Below are positions 52,380 through 60,708 of a stretch of DNA of 64,000 bases, piece after piece. Under the pieces are notes generated by a model. The model was not told the origin of the DNA. It worked only from the letters and a program-made list of their open reading frames with translations, and did no database searches. Origin of the DNA: Candidatus Aalborgiella aggregata (GTDB lineage: Bacteria > Pseudomonadota > Gammaproteobacteria > Burkholderiales > Burkholderiaceae_C); the NCBI GenBank assembly GCA_016705065.1, contig JADIYY010000003.1, forward strand, positions 372,001-436,000, in the 5' to 3' direction. Both the position numbers and the translations under genes were made by a program. How positions within the stretch are numbered: the first letter of the stretch is position 1; every line of letters begins with the position of its first letter.

Positions 52380-53096
52380 TTAAAGATTTACTCTAATCCT
52401 GTGCTCAGTCAAATATTTAGGTTCTGGCCGTTTGAATTGAGGCAACTTAAAAATTGAAGTGCAATGCGTTTTCCAAATAGTGATTGGATGTGAAAGAGGT
52501 GCAAATTTCCAAATTACGTTAGTATTTTCTGACAAAGCAAAGTAACCATTCTCAAACAATTTATCGTGCAATGTACAAAAACAAATAGTATTTGTTAGTA
52601 AACCTCGGGCTGCAGGATTGTCAGACCATCGTGCTATATGGCTTGTCACTAATAATCTCTCATCGTCAATTTCGCATAATGCACAGCAATTTTGATAATT
52701 GATCAAAGTGCGTCTACGTAGAGCACCCATTCCCTTTCGAATGAGCTTCGTTTGTGAATCAGTGCTGGTCGAAACATCATCAAGAAGCAATAGTCCTTTA
52801 TCAATCGCATTATCTAAGAAGTCATCTGGGAGAGATTCGGATGATGCATTGATAGCAACCTGATTTAGTATGTACTCACCGCTGATATTTGAAAAAAACA
52901 AATAGCCTTCATCTCGAAGTTCTTGAAGAACGCGGCTTGTAGTTTGAGATGGTGTGCGACCTAAACTGCTGGTATCGTTGATGATGTTCTTTAATTCTTG
53001 ATGTAGAAATGATTGCCGATTGATAACCGCAGTTTTGTTGTGGCGGCTGTAACGCATTAATGCGGCTTTAACTGCTTCGTTCCAAGTCATAGCCAT
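52380..53096 (-). CDS. HNH endonuclease with N-terminal winged helix
   Basis: 238 aa. Residues 1-75 (TWNEAVKAALMRY, then SQTTSRVLQELRDEGYLFF) look like a winged-helix DNA-reading domain of the type seen at the C-terminus of DpnI. The HNH part (about 135-195) has two Cys in CCALCEIDD, SHIARWSDN for the first His, and CFCTLHDKLFENGYF for the rest of the beta-beta-alpha-metal site. This is the type II/IV restriction-like HNH family. No methyltransferase is near, so it may cut modified DNA. AT-rich, probably acquired. Confidence 0.8.
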   Translation of the reverse strand: MAMTWNEAVKAALMRYSRHNKTAVINRQSFLHQELKNIINDTSSLGRTPSQTTSRVLQELRDEGYLFFSNISGEYILNQVAINASSESLPDDFLDNAIDKGLLLLDDVSTSTDSQTKLIRKGMGALRRRTLINYQNCCALCEIDDERLLVTSHIARWSDNPAARGLLTNTICFCTLHDKLFENGYFALSENTNVIWKFAPLSHPITIWKTHCTSIFKLPQFKRPEPKYLTEHRIRVNL

Positions 53097-53281
53097 GAGT
53101 TCACCCTTTAACTAATGTGTAACAATAAATACATAGATTTAAAGTATGTTTATATTTTGCCTTAAGAGTAAGGATTTAGGAAAGCCATAGATTACTAAAT
53201 GACTGCTTTTGATGCAATATTCTATAAACCCAAGAGATAATGCTCGAATAAACATATAGCTAACATAAACATTGCCTGATT

Positions 53282-53300
53282 AGCTATTAAATTTATAGCA
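53282..53300. repeat. Solitary AGCTAT...ATAGCA hairpin
   Basis: AGCTATTAAATTTATAGCA matches only the first hairpin of the dispersed repeat. The gap 53097-53390 is otherwise without a visible gene or strong promoter. Confidence 0.5.
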
Positions 53301-53390
53301 TATTTCGGCCCCAAAACCTTCCCCCAAATCAGCGACAATCTAGCTTCTGGTTTTCTCTTTTCTTCTACCCTTCGCTGTCACTCACTCCCC

Positions 53391-55268
53391 TTGTCCGAAT
53401 CTCTTTTCAATATCTTGCACGGTACGTTTGGGTATGCGGCGTTTCGGGGGCAGCAGGAGACTGTGGTTCAGCATGTGACCGATGGGGGCGATGCCTTGGT
53501 GTTGATGCCTACCGGCGGCGGCAAGTCGCTGTGTTACCAAATTCCGGCGATTGCGCGGCAGCAGGCGGGGCGGGGGGTGACGGTGGTGGTGTCGCCACTG
53601 ATTGCGCTGATGCACGACCAAGTGGGCGCGCTCTTAGAAGCGGGTGTGAACGCGGCGTATTTGAATTCTTCCCTCAGTTCTGACGAAAATTTTGCGCTGG
53701 AAAAGCGGCTGATGAAGGGCGAAGTGACGCTGCTTTACGCCGCGCCCGAGCGCGTGACCAACTTGCGCTTTTTGGCGCAATTGGATTCGCTCTATGAACG
53801 CGGTTTGCTCAGCCTGTTTGCGATTGACGAAGCGCATTGCGTGAGCCAGTGGGGGCACGACTTTCGGCCTGAATACCGCGGCTTGTCGATACTGCATGAA
53901 CGCTTTGCCAGCGTGCCGCGTATTGCGCTCACCGCCACGGCAGACGACATCACGCGTGCCGACATCATTGAACGGCTGCAGTTGCAAACCGCAGCCACTT
54001 TCATCAGCAGCTTTGACCGCCCGAACATTCGCTACCGGCTGGTGGAGAAAAAAGACCCCACGCAACAACTGCTGCGCTTTATCCAAAACGAACACGAGGG
54101 CGATGCTGGCATTGTCTACGCACAGTCGCGCAACAAAGTCGAAAGCCTGGCGCAAACGCTGAGCGACAACGGCGTACCCGCACTGCCCTACCACGCGGGG
54201 CTGGACGCAAAAGTGCGGCAACAGAATCAAGACCGTTTTTTGCGCGAAGACGGTTTGGTGATGGTGGCCACCATTGCCTTTGGCATGGGCATCGACAAGC
54301 CTGACGTGCGCTTTGTGGCGCATGTGGACATGCCCAAAAACATTGAAGCCTATTACCAAGAAACGGGCCGCGCCGGCCGCGATGGCGAGCCTGCCGATGC
54401 ATGGATGAGCTACGGCCTGCAAGACGTGGTGAACCAGCGTCGCATGATTGACGAAAGCCCAGCGGGTGATGATTTCAAACACATCATGCGCGGCAAGCTG
54501 GACGCGCTTTTGTCGCTGGCCGAGCAAGCCGATTGCCGGCGTGGGCGCTTGCTGTCTTACTTTGGTGAATCTCTGCCCTTGAATGCCGATGGCAAATACA
54601 GATGTGGCAATTGCGACAACTGCTTGGATAAGCCAACATTGTGGGACGGCACCGATGCCGCGCGCAAATTGCTCAGCACCATTTACCGCGTGCAGCAAAT
54701 GAGCGGCATCAACTTTGGTGCAGGTCACATCATGGACATTTTGCGCGGTAAAAAGACAGAAAAGGTGGCGCAGTTTGGGCACGAAACTATCAGCACCTTT
54801 GGCATTGGCGCGAGCTTGAGCGAAACGCAATTGCGTAGCGTGCTGCGCCAGCTCATTGCCACGGGTAGCCTGAATATTGATGCGACCGCGTTCAACACAT
54901 TGCAGCTCAACGACGCATCGCGCGCGGTGCTGAAGGGCGATGTGAAAGTGATGTTGCGTGAGCCGTCACCGGCGCAACCCGCCAAAGCCAAAGCCGGCAA
55001 GCGCAACGGCTCAAGTACAAGTGCCAGCAAAACACACGCGCCATTAGATGCCGAAGCCGAACGCCGCTTTGCCGCCCTCAAAGCCTGGCGCTTTGAAGTC
55101 GCCCGCGAACACAACCTGCCCGCCTACGTCATCTTCCACGATGCCACCCTCATCGCCATCGCCGAGCAAAACCCAAGCGCACTGCACGAACTCGCCGACA
55201 TCAGCGGCATGGGTGTGAAAAAGCTGGAAGCCTATGGCGAAGAGGTGTTGCGCGCGGTGCGACTTTAA
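53391..55268 (+). CDS. recQ: ATP-dependent DNA helicase RecQ
   Basis: 3'-5' helicase of recombination and fork repair, 625 aa. Motif 0/I: FRGQQETVV and MPTGGGKSLCYQIPA (about residues 40-54). Motif II: AIDEAHCVSQWGHDFRPEY. Motif VI: YYQETGRAGRDGEPADAW. The zinc-binding Cys set is YRCGNCDNCLDKP with the upstream ADCRRGRLLSYFGE. An HRDC domain ends the protein (FAALKAWRFEVAREHNLPAY). TTG at 53391 is used because no other in-frame start lies upstream; no clear ribosome site is seen. Confidence 0.95.
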   Translation: MSESLFNILHGTFGYAAFRGQQETVVQHVTDGGDALVLMPTGGGKSLCYQIPAIARQQAGRGVTVVVSPLIALMHDQVGALLEAGVNAAYLNSSLSSDENFALEKRLMKGEVTLLYAAPERVTNLRFLAQLDSLYERGLLSLFAIDEAHCVSQWGHDFRPEYRGLSILHERFASVPRIALTATADDITRADIIERLQLQTAATFISSFDRPNIRYRLVEKKDPTQQLLRFIQNEHEGDAGIVYAQSRNKVESLAQTLSDNGVPALPYHAGLDAKVRQQNQDRFLREDGLVMVATIAFGMGIDKPDVRFVAHVDMPKNIEAYYQETGRAGRDGEPADAWMSYGLQDVVNQRRMIDESPAGDDFKHIMRGKLDALLSLAEQADCRRGRLLSYFGESLPLNADGKYRCGNCDNCLDKPTLWDGTDAARKLLSTIYRVQQMSGINFGAGHIMDILRGKKTEKVAQFGHETISTFGIGASLSETQLRSVLRQLIATGSLNIDATAFNTLQLNDASRAVLKGDVKVMLREPSPAQPAKAKAGKRNGSSTSASKTHAPLDAEAERRFAALKAWRFEVAREHNLPAYVIFHDATLIAIAEQNPSALHELADISGMGVKKLEAYGEEVLRAVRL

Positions 55269-55296
55269 CCCGCTGCAGGCGTATACGCCAAAAATA

Positions 55297-55343
55297 CTAT
55301 ATGTTTAATAGCACTCTAGGCAGAAAATACGCCGGCTAGAGCC
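55297..55343 (+). repeat. Two-hairpin dispersed repeat, copy 6
   Basis: CTATATGTTTAATAG, CACTCTAGGCAGAAAATAC, GCCGGCTAGAG. First part of the directly duplicated block that flanks the ORF6N gene. Confidence 0.85.
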
Positions 55344-55401
55344 CAATTTCTTATATATTTTCAGTGTACAAAGCCCATGCCACGCGCTTCGCGGACTTCG
55401 G
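55297..55401 (+). repeat. Left copy of roughly 105-bp direct duplication around the ORF6N gene
   Basis: Aligns with 56096-56199 base for base with about a dozen differences. Its right part (from about 55361) is a copy of the 3' end of the AAA+ ATPase gene that lies beyond the ORF6N gene (the codons for VREARGMGFVH read on the minus strand). Confidence 0.85.
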
Positions 55402-55485
55402 TTCCAACGACCTTGTGAACTGTATGTATAATCAGTAGTGCAGTTATATCAATTCGCACAACACACATGTGTAAGGTAGCCTCAA

Positions 55486-56082
55486 ATGACCGAATCCGAA
55501 ACTTTGCAATTGCCGCGCATTGAGCATCAAATACTGATTATTCGTGGCCAGAAGGTGATGTTGGATTCCGATTTGGCTGAGCTTTATGGTGTAGAGACCA
55601 AACGGTTTAACGAGGCCATCAAGCGGAATGTTGCGCGGTTTCCTGAAGATTTTATGTTTCAACTGAGTTCAGACGAAGCTGAATCTTTAAGGTCGCAATT
55701 TGCGACCTTAGACGAGCGTACATCTACCAAAACTGGCAGAGGTCAACACCGTAAATATTTGCCATACGTTTTTACCGAACATGGATCTATCATGGCCGCT
55801 ATGGTGCTGAATTCTCCCCGCGCGTTGCAGGTATCTGTGTATGTGATTCGTGCTTTTGTGCGATTACGTGAAGCATCATTGGCACATCTAGATTTAGCCA
55901 AACGGTTAGCTGAACTGGAAGAAAAAACAGAAGCGATCGATGCGCGTCAAGACAATTTCACGCAATCTACAAAGACGCAGCTCAGGCATATTTTAGATGC
56001 CCTGAACGATTTGATGACACCTGCAGCATCACCCAAACAGCCCATTGGATTTGTCCCGCTTGAAGATAAATCTATAAAATAA
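55486..56082 (+). CDS. ORF6N-domain DNA-binding protein
   Basis: 198 aa. The ORF6N domain fills the first 100 residues: ILIIRGQKVMLDSDLAELYG (about 16-35), RFPEDFMFQLSSDEA (about 51-65), and LPYVFTEHGSIMAAMVLNS. A coiled-coil-like stretch follows (LAKRLAELEEKTEAIDARQ). ORF6N/KilA-N proteins are typical of phages and mobile islands. The gene lies between two copies of a direct duplication, which suggests that it arrived as a cassette. Confidence 0.9.
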   Translation: MTESETLQLPRIEHQILIIRGQKVMLDSDLAELYGVETKRFNEAIKRNVARFPEDFMFQLSSDEAESLRSQFATLDERTSTKTGRGQHRKYLPYVFTEHGSIMAAMVLNSPRALQVSVYVIRAFVRLREASLAHLDLAKRLAELEEKTEAIDARQDNFTQSTKTQLRHILDALNDLMTPAASPKQPIGFVPLEDKSIK

Positions 56083-56093
56083 CTGCACTCAAA

Positions 56094-56143
56094 TGCTATA
56101 TATTTAATAGCACTCTAGGCAACAAATACGCCGCCTAGAGGCC
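56094..56143 (+). repeat. Two-hairpin dispersed repeat, copy 7
   Basis: TGCTATATATTTAATAGC, ACTCTAGGCAACAAATACG, CCGCCTAGAGGCC, between the convergent ends of the ORF6N and ATPase genes. Confidence 0.9.
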
Positions 56144-56199
56144 AATTTCATATATATTTCAGTGCACAAAGCCCATCCCGCGTGCTTCGCGGACTTCGG
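56096..56199 (+). repeat. Right copy of roughly 105-bp direct duplication
   Basis: Partner of 55297-55401. This copy is continuous with the intact ATPase gene, so it is the probable original. Confidence 0.85.
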
Positions 56200-58498
56200 G
56201 TTTGATGCGGTGTTCGGCTTCCAGTTGGGTGAGGAATTCGTCTGCGCTGAAGCCTTCGCCTAAGATGTCGATTTGGCGTTTGACGGCGGCGAAGTCGCCG
56301 GGGCACAGCACTTCCAATTTGGCCAAACGTGCTTTGAGTTCAGACGTGAATTGGTCTGGCACCCCGTTCAATGCTTCGGTCACAAACATGGTTTCGCGCT
56401 GCTCTTTGGTGAGCGGCTTGAACTTGATTTTGAAAGTGAAGCGACGCAATGCGGCTTGGTCGATGCGGTCCAGCAAATTGGTGGTGCAGACAAAGATGCC
56501 TTTGAAGCGCTCCATGCCTTGCAGCATTTCGTTCACCTCGGTCACCTCGTAGCTGCGTTGTGCGCCACGGCGGTCTTGCAAAAAGCTGTCGGCTTCGTCC
56601 AGTAGCAGCACAGCGTTTTCGTCTTCCGCTTCTTTGAACATGGCCGCCATGTTTTGCTCGGTTTCGCCGACAAACTTGCTCATCAAATCGCTGGCTTGTT
56701 TGACGATGAGGGTTTTGCCCAGCGACTTGGCAATGTGTTCACCTAAAGCCGTTTTGCCGGTGCCGGGTGCACCATAAAAGCACAGTGTGCCGTGGCCACG
56801 ATCTTGCAGGGCTTTGACAATGCGTGGAATTTCAAAACGCGTTTCCACGTTCAACATGTCCAAGCTATAAGCCGTCACAGACGGGCGAATTTTGCCGTTG
56901 TCCAACTTATTGCCCAATGCGGTGTCGGCATTTTTCAGTTGGCGCTCTATCAATGTTTCCAGTCCCATGTCTTCTGACTTGGCCAAGCCAGCAAAACGCA
57001 CAGCGGTACGGATTTGCGCGGGGGTTAAACCTTTGCGTTCTGTGAGTTTGGCCACAAAGGTATCGGCCACGTCCACACCTTCCAGCGTTTTGCGGATGAG
57101 CTGTTCACGCGCGCCGGGTGGCGGCGATTTCAGTTCCAAGTGGTAGGCAAAGCGGCGACGAAATGCGGGGTCGATTTGCTCAATTCGGTTGGTGATCCAC
57201 ACCGTGGGCACAGTGTTGGTTTCTAAAATTTGGTTCACCCAGGCTTTGCCGCTCACGCTGTTGGACGTGTTGGGGTTGTGCGTCATTTGTTCTTGGCGCG
57301 CCATCATGCTGGCCGCATCGGCGCTGATGGGCGGGAACACGTCTTCCACTTCGTCAAACATCAAAGCCACTTGCGCGCTGCCTTTTAAAAACACTTGCGC
57401 AATTTGCAGCGAACGGTAACGGTCGCGCCCACTCAAAGAATTGCCATCGCGGTCGGCGTATTCCACTTCGTACAAGTCGAGTCCTGCAGCTTGCGCCACC
57501 ACTTTGGCCAGCTCGGTTTTGCCGGTGCCGGGTGGGCCGTAGAGCAACACGTTCACACCCTGCTCTTTGCGCTCCACCGCGTTGGCCAGCAAGTTGCACA
57601 GCACTTGCGCGTCTTCCGCCACAAAAGAAAAGTCGTTCAACTGCAGCGCTGATTTGCTGGCAGGCTTGGTGAACACCGCCATCAACTCGCCTTGATTCTG
57701 GTACTCACGCATCAACACGGGTGGCAGTTTTTCGCTGACTTTCATCAAATCCGACAGGTCGGTGATGCTGTGCTCGGAGATTAAATTTTCCACCATGCCA
57801 ATGCGCTCGAGGCGCGAACCGGCACGCAACGCTTCGGCCACTTCGCTGGCTTGCACGCCGGCGACTTGCGCAATGGCGGCGTAGGCTTCAGGGGCGTTAT
57901 TGACTTTGAATTCCACCAACAGACTGCGCAAGTCACGCTGGTAGCGTGCCAGTGTGCCGTACAACAGCAAAGCGCGTTCGGCTTTGTTCAGTTGCAGCAA
58001 CTGGCTCAAATCGGCAATGTTTTTTTCTACCAAGGTGCTTTGCTTTTTCAGCGCGTGAGTGAGCCAGTCGCCAGTGGCGGCTAAGAGAGCGAGCAAATCT
58101 TTGGGTTGGTCTTTGGCGTATTCGTCTAAGTAAAAGAACAGCGTGCCTTCTTCGTACGCACCACGCCAAGTGCCGTGGCGTTCGATGAAATCAGCGTCAG
58201 TCAATGCCTCATGCCCGCGCCAAAACTCGTTACCTTTGCAGCGTCGGTTCAGAAATTCACGAACGCGTGTCAGCACATGCCCGGGCCACACCAAATGGCG
58301 ACCAGCCAAAGCCATCAAGCTGTTGATGTCGCGGCGAACGTTGAATTTAGGGCCTTGGTTGGCGGCCAGTGTCAGCACAAAGTGCGAGCACATCAGGTCC
58401 AGCACGGGCGCGTTGGCCAAGCCAGGCGAGAGCAGAAAAACTGCCTTGTCGCCAGATGAGTGAACCAAATCTTTTGCTGTTGTTGCACGCTTAACCAT
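56159..58498 (-). CDS. Double AAA+ ATPase of unknown role
   Basis: 779 aa from the start at 58498, which has AGGAGG 10 bp upstream; a longer frame adds 20 residues. Two AAA+ modules: Walker A LLYGPPGTGKTELAK with Walker B ALMFDEVEDVF (about 321-390), and CFYGAPGTGKTALGE with VLLLDEADSFL (about 576-640), both followed by arginine-finger segments (DPAFRRRFAYH, AALRRFTFK). The first 300 residues are helical with no known domain. The layout recalls Cdc48-type machines but lacks their N-domain. A role in protein remodelling is inferred only from the fold. Confidence 0.85.
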   Translation of the reverse strand: MVKRATTAKDLVHSSGDKAVFLLSPGLANAPVLDLMCSHFVLTLAANQGPKFNVRRDINSLMALAGRHLVWPGHVLTRVREFLNRRCKGNEFWRGHEALTDADFIERHGTWRGAYEEGTLFFYLDEYAKDQPKDLLALLAATGDWLTHALKKQSTLVEKNIADLSQLLQLNKAERALLLYGTLARYQRDLRSLLVEFKVNNAPEAYAAIAQVAGVQASEVAEALRAGSRLERIGMVENLISEHSITDLSDLMKVSEKLPPVLMREYQNQGELMAVFTKPASKSALQLNDFSFVAEDAQVLCNLLANAVERKEQGVNVLLYGPPGTGKTELAKVVAQAAGLDLYEVEYADRDGNSLSGRDRYRSLQIAQVFLKGSAQVALMFDEVEDVFPPISADAASMMARQEQMTHNPNTSNSVSGKAWVNQILETNTVPTVWITNRIEQIDPAFRRRFAYHLELKSPPPGAREQLIRKTLEGVDVADTFVAKLTERKGLTPAQIRTAVRFAGLAKSEDMGLETLIERQLKNADTALGNKLDNGKIRPSVTAYSLDMLNVETRFEIPRIVKALQDRGHGTLCFYGAPGTGKTALGEHIAKSLGKTLIVKQASDLMSKFVGETEQNMAAMFKEAEDENAVLLLDEADSFLQDRRGAQRSYEVTEVNEMLQGMERFKGIFVCTTNLLDRIDQAALRRFTFKIKFKPLTKEQRETMFVTEALNGVPDQFTSELKARLAKLEVLCPGDFAAVKRQIDILGEGFSADEFLTQLEAEHRIKPEVREARGMGFVH

Positions 58499-58665
58499 CG
58501 GTAGAAGCCCTCCTAAAGAAGAATCCCATTCAAACGAACAGGACTGACCATAACGCATATGGTGACCAGATGGAATACGGTCAAGCCGCTTTATTTTGAA
58601 ATAGGGCTAAAAGTGTGATGAAGTTGCAAATTTGGTGAAGGGTGTTGGCCAATTCAGTCGGCATT

Positions 58666-59331
58666 TCAAGCATGCGCTTCGTTCAGTGCGTCTTCTTCTA
58701 AATGCGATGTGTCGTTCCAGCTGACCATGCTGAAGGTGGTCGGCACCCAAGACAATCGGTTGATGACGGCGTTGCCCAAGTTCCAATCGCGTTTGGCCTG
58801 AATCTCCAGTCCATTGGCAGCGCGGTACAGCACGTCCAACACGCCGCCATGCGCCACGATGGCAATTTGCTCGCCCGCATGGCGTGCAGTGATGGCTTGG
58901 CTGGCGGTCAAAATGCGGTCGCGAAATTGAGTCAGCGATTCGCCGCCCTCGGGGGAAAAATGCGGGTCACGGGCACGCCAGCGGGCGGACAACTCAGGGT
59001 GCTTGGCTTCAATTTCGGCATAGGACATACCTTCAAAAAAACCAAAGCCGCGTTCGCGCAAACCTTCATCTGTGACGACGGGGATGCCAATTGCTTTGGA
59101 GATGGCCAGCGCAGTGTCATACGCGCGCCATAAATCGCTGCTGTAAATGGCGGTGATGGGTTCGTGTTGGTGACGCTTTGCCAAGGCTGCGCCCAAACGA
59201 GCGGCTTGTTCATGGCCTTTGTCATTCAGGCAAATGTTCAAGTTACCTTGAATGCGGGTTTCCACATTCCATTCGGTTTCGCCGTGGCGCAAGGCATACA
59301 GGCGTGTGGCTGGGAATTTGTTGTTATTCAT
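58666..59331 (-). CDS. Histidine phosphatase family protein (GpmB/PhoE-like)
   Basis: 221 aa. The phospho-His is in LYALRHGETEWN (about 12-23), the second conserved site is LRERGFGFFEGMSYAEIE (about 86-103), and the distal His is in IVAHGGVLDVLYR (about 158-170). Family members range from phosphoglycerate-mutase-like to broad phosphatases. Downstream of ttcA on the same strand with a 25-bp gap. Substrate unknown. Confidence 0.9.
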   Translation of the reverse strand: MNNNKFPATRLYALRHGETEWNVETRIQGNLNICLNDKGHEQAARLGAALAKRHQHEPITAIYSSDLWRAYDTALAISKAIGIPVVTDEGLRERGFGFFEGMSYAEIEAKHPELSARWRARDPHFSPEGGESLTQFRDRILTASQAITARHAGEQIAIVAHGGVLDVLYRAANGLEIQAKRDWNLGNAVINRLSWVPTTFSMVSWNDTSHLEEDALNEAHA

Positions 59332-59356
59332 AAATGGCTGTGTGTCAGGTTATGCG

Positions 59357-60310
59357 TCACAAACGAACGACTTGTATTTCAGGAATGGATGTTGGCGAGG
59401 CAGATGGAAACTCATCAGCGTCAAAAGCTTTGTCGCCATCGGGGTCAGCCACGCCGGTGGCTTGAATGGCTTTGAAATTGTGATGCCTGTGGTCCATCAA
59501 ATGGGATGGCACCACGTGCTGCAAAGCGCTGAACATGTTTTCAATGCGCCCTGGGTATTTGGCTTGCCACTCGCGCAGCATGTTGCCCACTTGCACGCGC
59601 TGCAAGTTTTCTTGGCTGCCACACAAGCTGCACGGAATGATGGGGTGCTGCTGCTGTGTTGACCAGCGCACAATGTCTTTTTCGTTGACATACGCCATGG
59701 GGCGAATGACCACGTGCTTGCCTGTGTCGCTCACCAGTTTGGCCGGCATGCCCTTGAGGCGGCCGCCATGAAACATGTTCAACATGAAAGTTTGCAACAT
59801 GTCGTCGCGGTGGTGTCCCAGCGCAATTTTGGTCGCGCCTAATTCTTCGGCCACACGGTACAAAATGCCACGGCGCAAGCGGCTGCACAGACTGCACATG
59901 GTTTTGCCTTCGGGTATCACACGCTTGACGATGCTGTAGGTGTCTTGGTTTTCAATGTGAAATGGAATGCCGATTTTTTTCAAATAATCGGGCAAGATGT
60001 GCTCTGGAAAGCCGGGTTGCTTTTGGTCCAAGTTCACGGCGATCAAATCAAAATGCACAGGTGCGCGTTGCTGCATTTTGATGAGCAAGTCCAGCATGGT
60101 GAAGCTGTCTTTGCCGCCCGACAAGCACACCATCACCTTGTCGCCCGCTTCAATCATGTTGTAGTCCACAATCGCTTGACCAACGTTGCGGCACAGGCGT
60201 TTTTCTAACTTGTGGCTTTCGCGTTCGATTTTTTTAGCTGCTTTTTTATCTGCAGCAATCTGTGCATCGACGTTCTCTTCGGCTACATCATCTATCCAAG
60301 CATTTACCAT
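59357..60310 (-). CDS. ttcA: tRNA 2-thiocytidine biosynthesis protein TtcA
   Basis: 317 aa, thiolates C32 of some tRNAs. The PP-loop is MVCLSGGKDSFTMLDLL (about 58-74). Two CxxC pairs, CSLCSRLRRG (about 135) and CSLCGSQENLQR (about 225), hold the Fe-S cluster. A charged 35-residue N-terminal extension is present. It overlaps folB by 7 bp and follows the folate genes; that link is positional only. Confidence 0.95.
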   Translation of the reverse strand: MVNAWIDDVAEENVDAQIAADKKAAKKIERESHKLEKRLCRNVGQAIVDYNMIEAGDKVMVCLSGGKDSFTMLDLLIKMQQRAPVHFDLIAVNLDQKQPGFPEHILPDYLKKIGIPFHIENQDTYSIVKRVIPEGKTMCSLCSRLRRGILYRVAEELGATKIALGHHRDDMLQTFMLNMFHGGRLKGMPAKLVSDTGKHVVIRPMAYVNEKDIVRWSTQQQHPIIPCSLCGSQENLQRVQVGNMLREWQAKYPGRIENMFSALQHVVPSHLMDHRHHNFKAIQATGVADPDGDKAFDADEFPSASPTSIPEIQVVRL

Positions 60311-60690
60311 TTTCCAGTCTCCATGCGAATGGCCACTTCGCAGTCGTCAAAAATTTCCAATTTGGCAATTTTTACCCGCACACCCAGCACGCCGGGCAGT
60401 TGCATCAGGCGGTGGCTGAGTTTGCCGATCAGGCTTTCCAGCAAATTCACGTGCTCTGCCGTGCATTCGTTGATGATGATTTGGCGCACCTTGCGGTAGT
60501 CCAGCACGTGCGAAATATCGTCATCGTGGGGCAGCAGTGGTTGCTGACCTTGGTTCAATTCGGCATCCACCTGAATCGGTTGCGGTGAGGTTTTTTCGTG
60601 CTCCAAAATGCCCAAGTTCGCATCAAAGCGCAAACCAGTGAGGGTCAAAATTTGCAAGCCACGGGTGGTGGTGTTTGTGTTCATGGGCAT
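60304..60690 (-). CDS. folB: Dihydroneopterin aldolase
   Basis: 128 aa, splits dihydroneopterin in folate biosynthesis. Family marks: LTGLRFDANLGILEHEK (about 15-31), the substrate-site DYRKVRQII (about 70) and NLLESLIGKLSHRL (about 85-98). The start is 18 bp from the end of the SDR gene, with which it is likely co-transcribed. Normal length. Confidence 0.92.
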   Translation of the reverse strand: MPMNTNTTTRGLQILTLTGLRFDANLGILEHEKTSPQPIQVDAELNQGQQPLLPHDDDISHVLDYRKVRQIIINECTAEHVNLLESLIGKLSHRLMQLPGVLGVRVKIAKLEIFDDCEVAIRMETGKW

Positions 60691-60708
60691 GTTGGAGGCG
60701 CTTTATGT

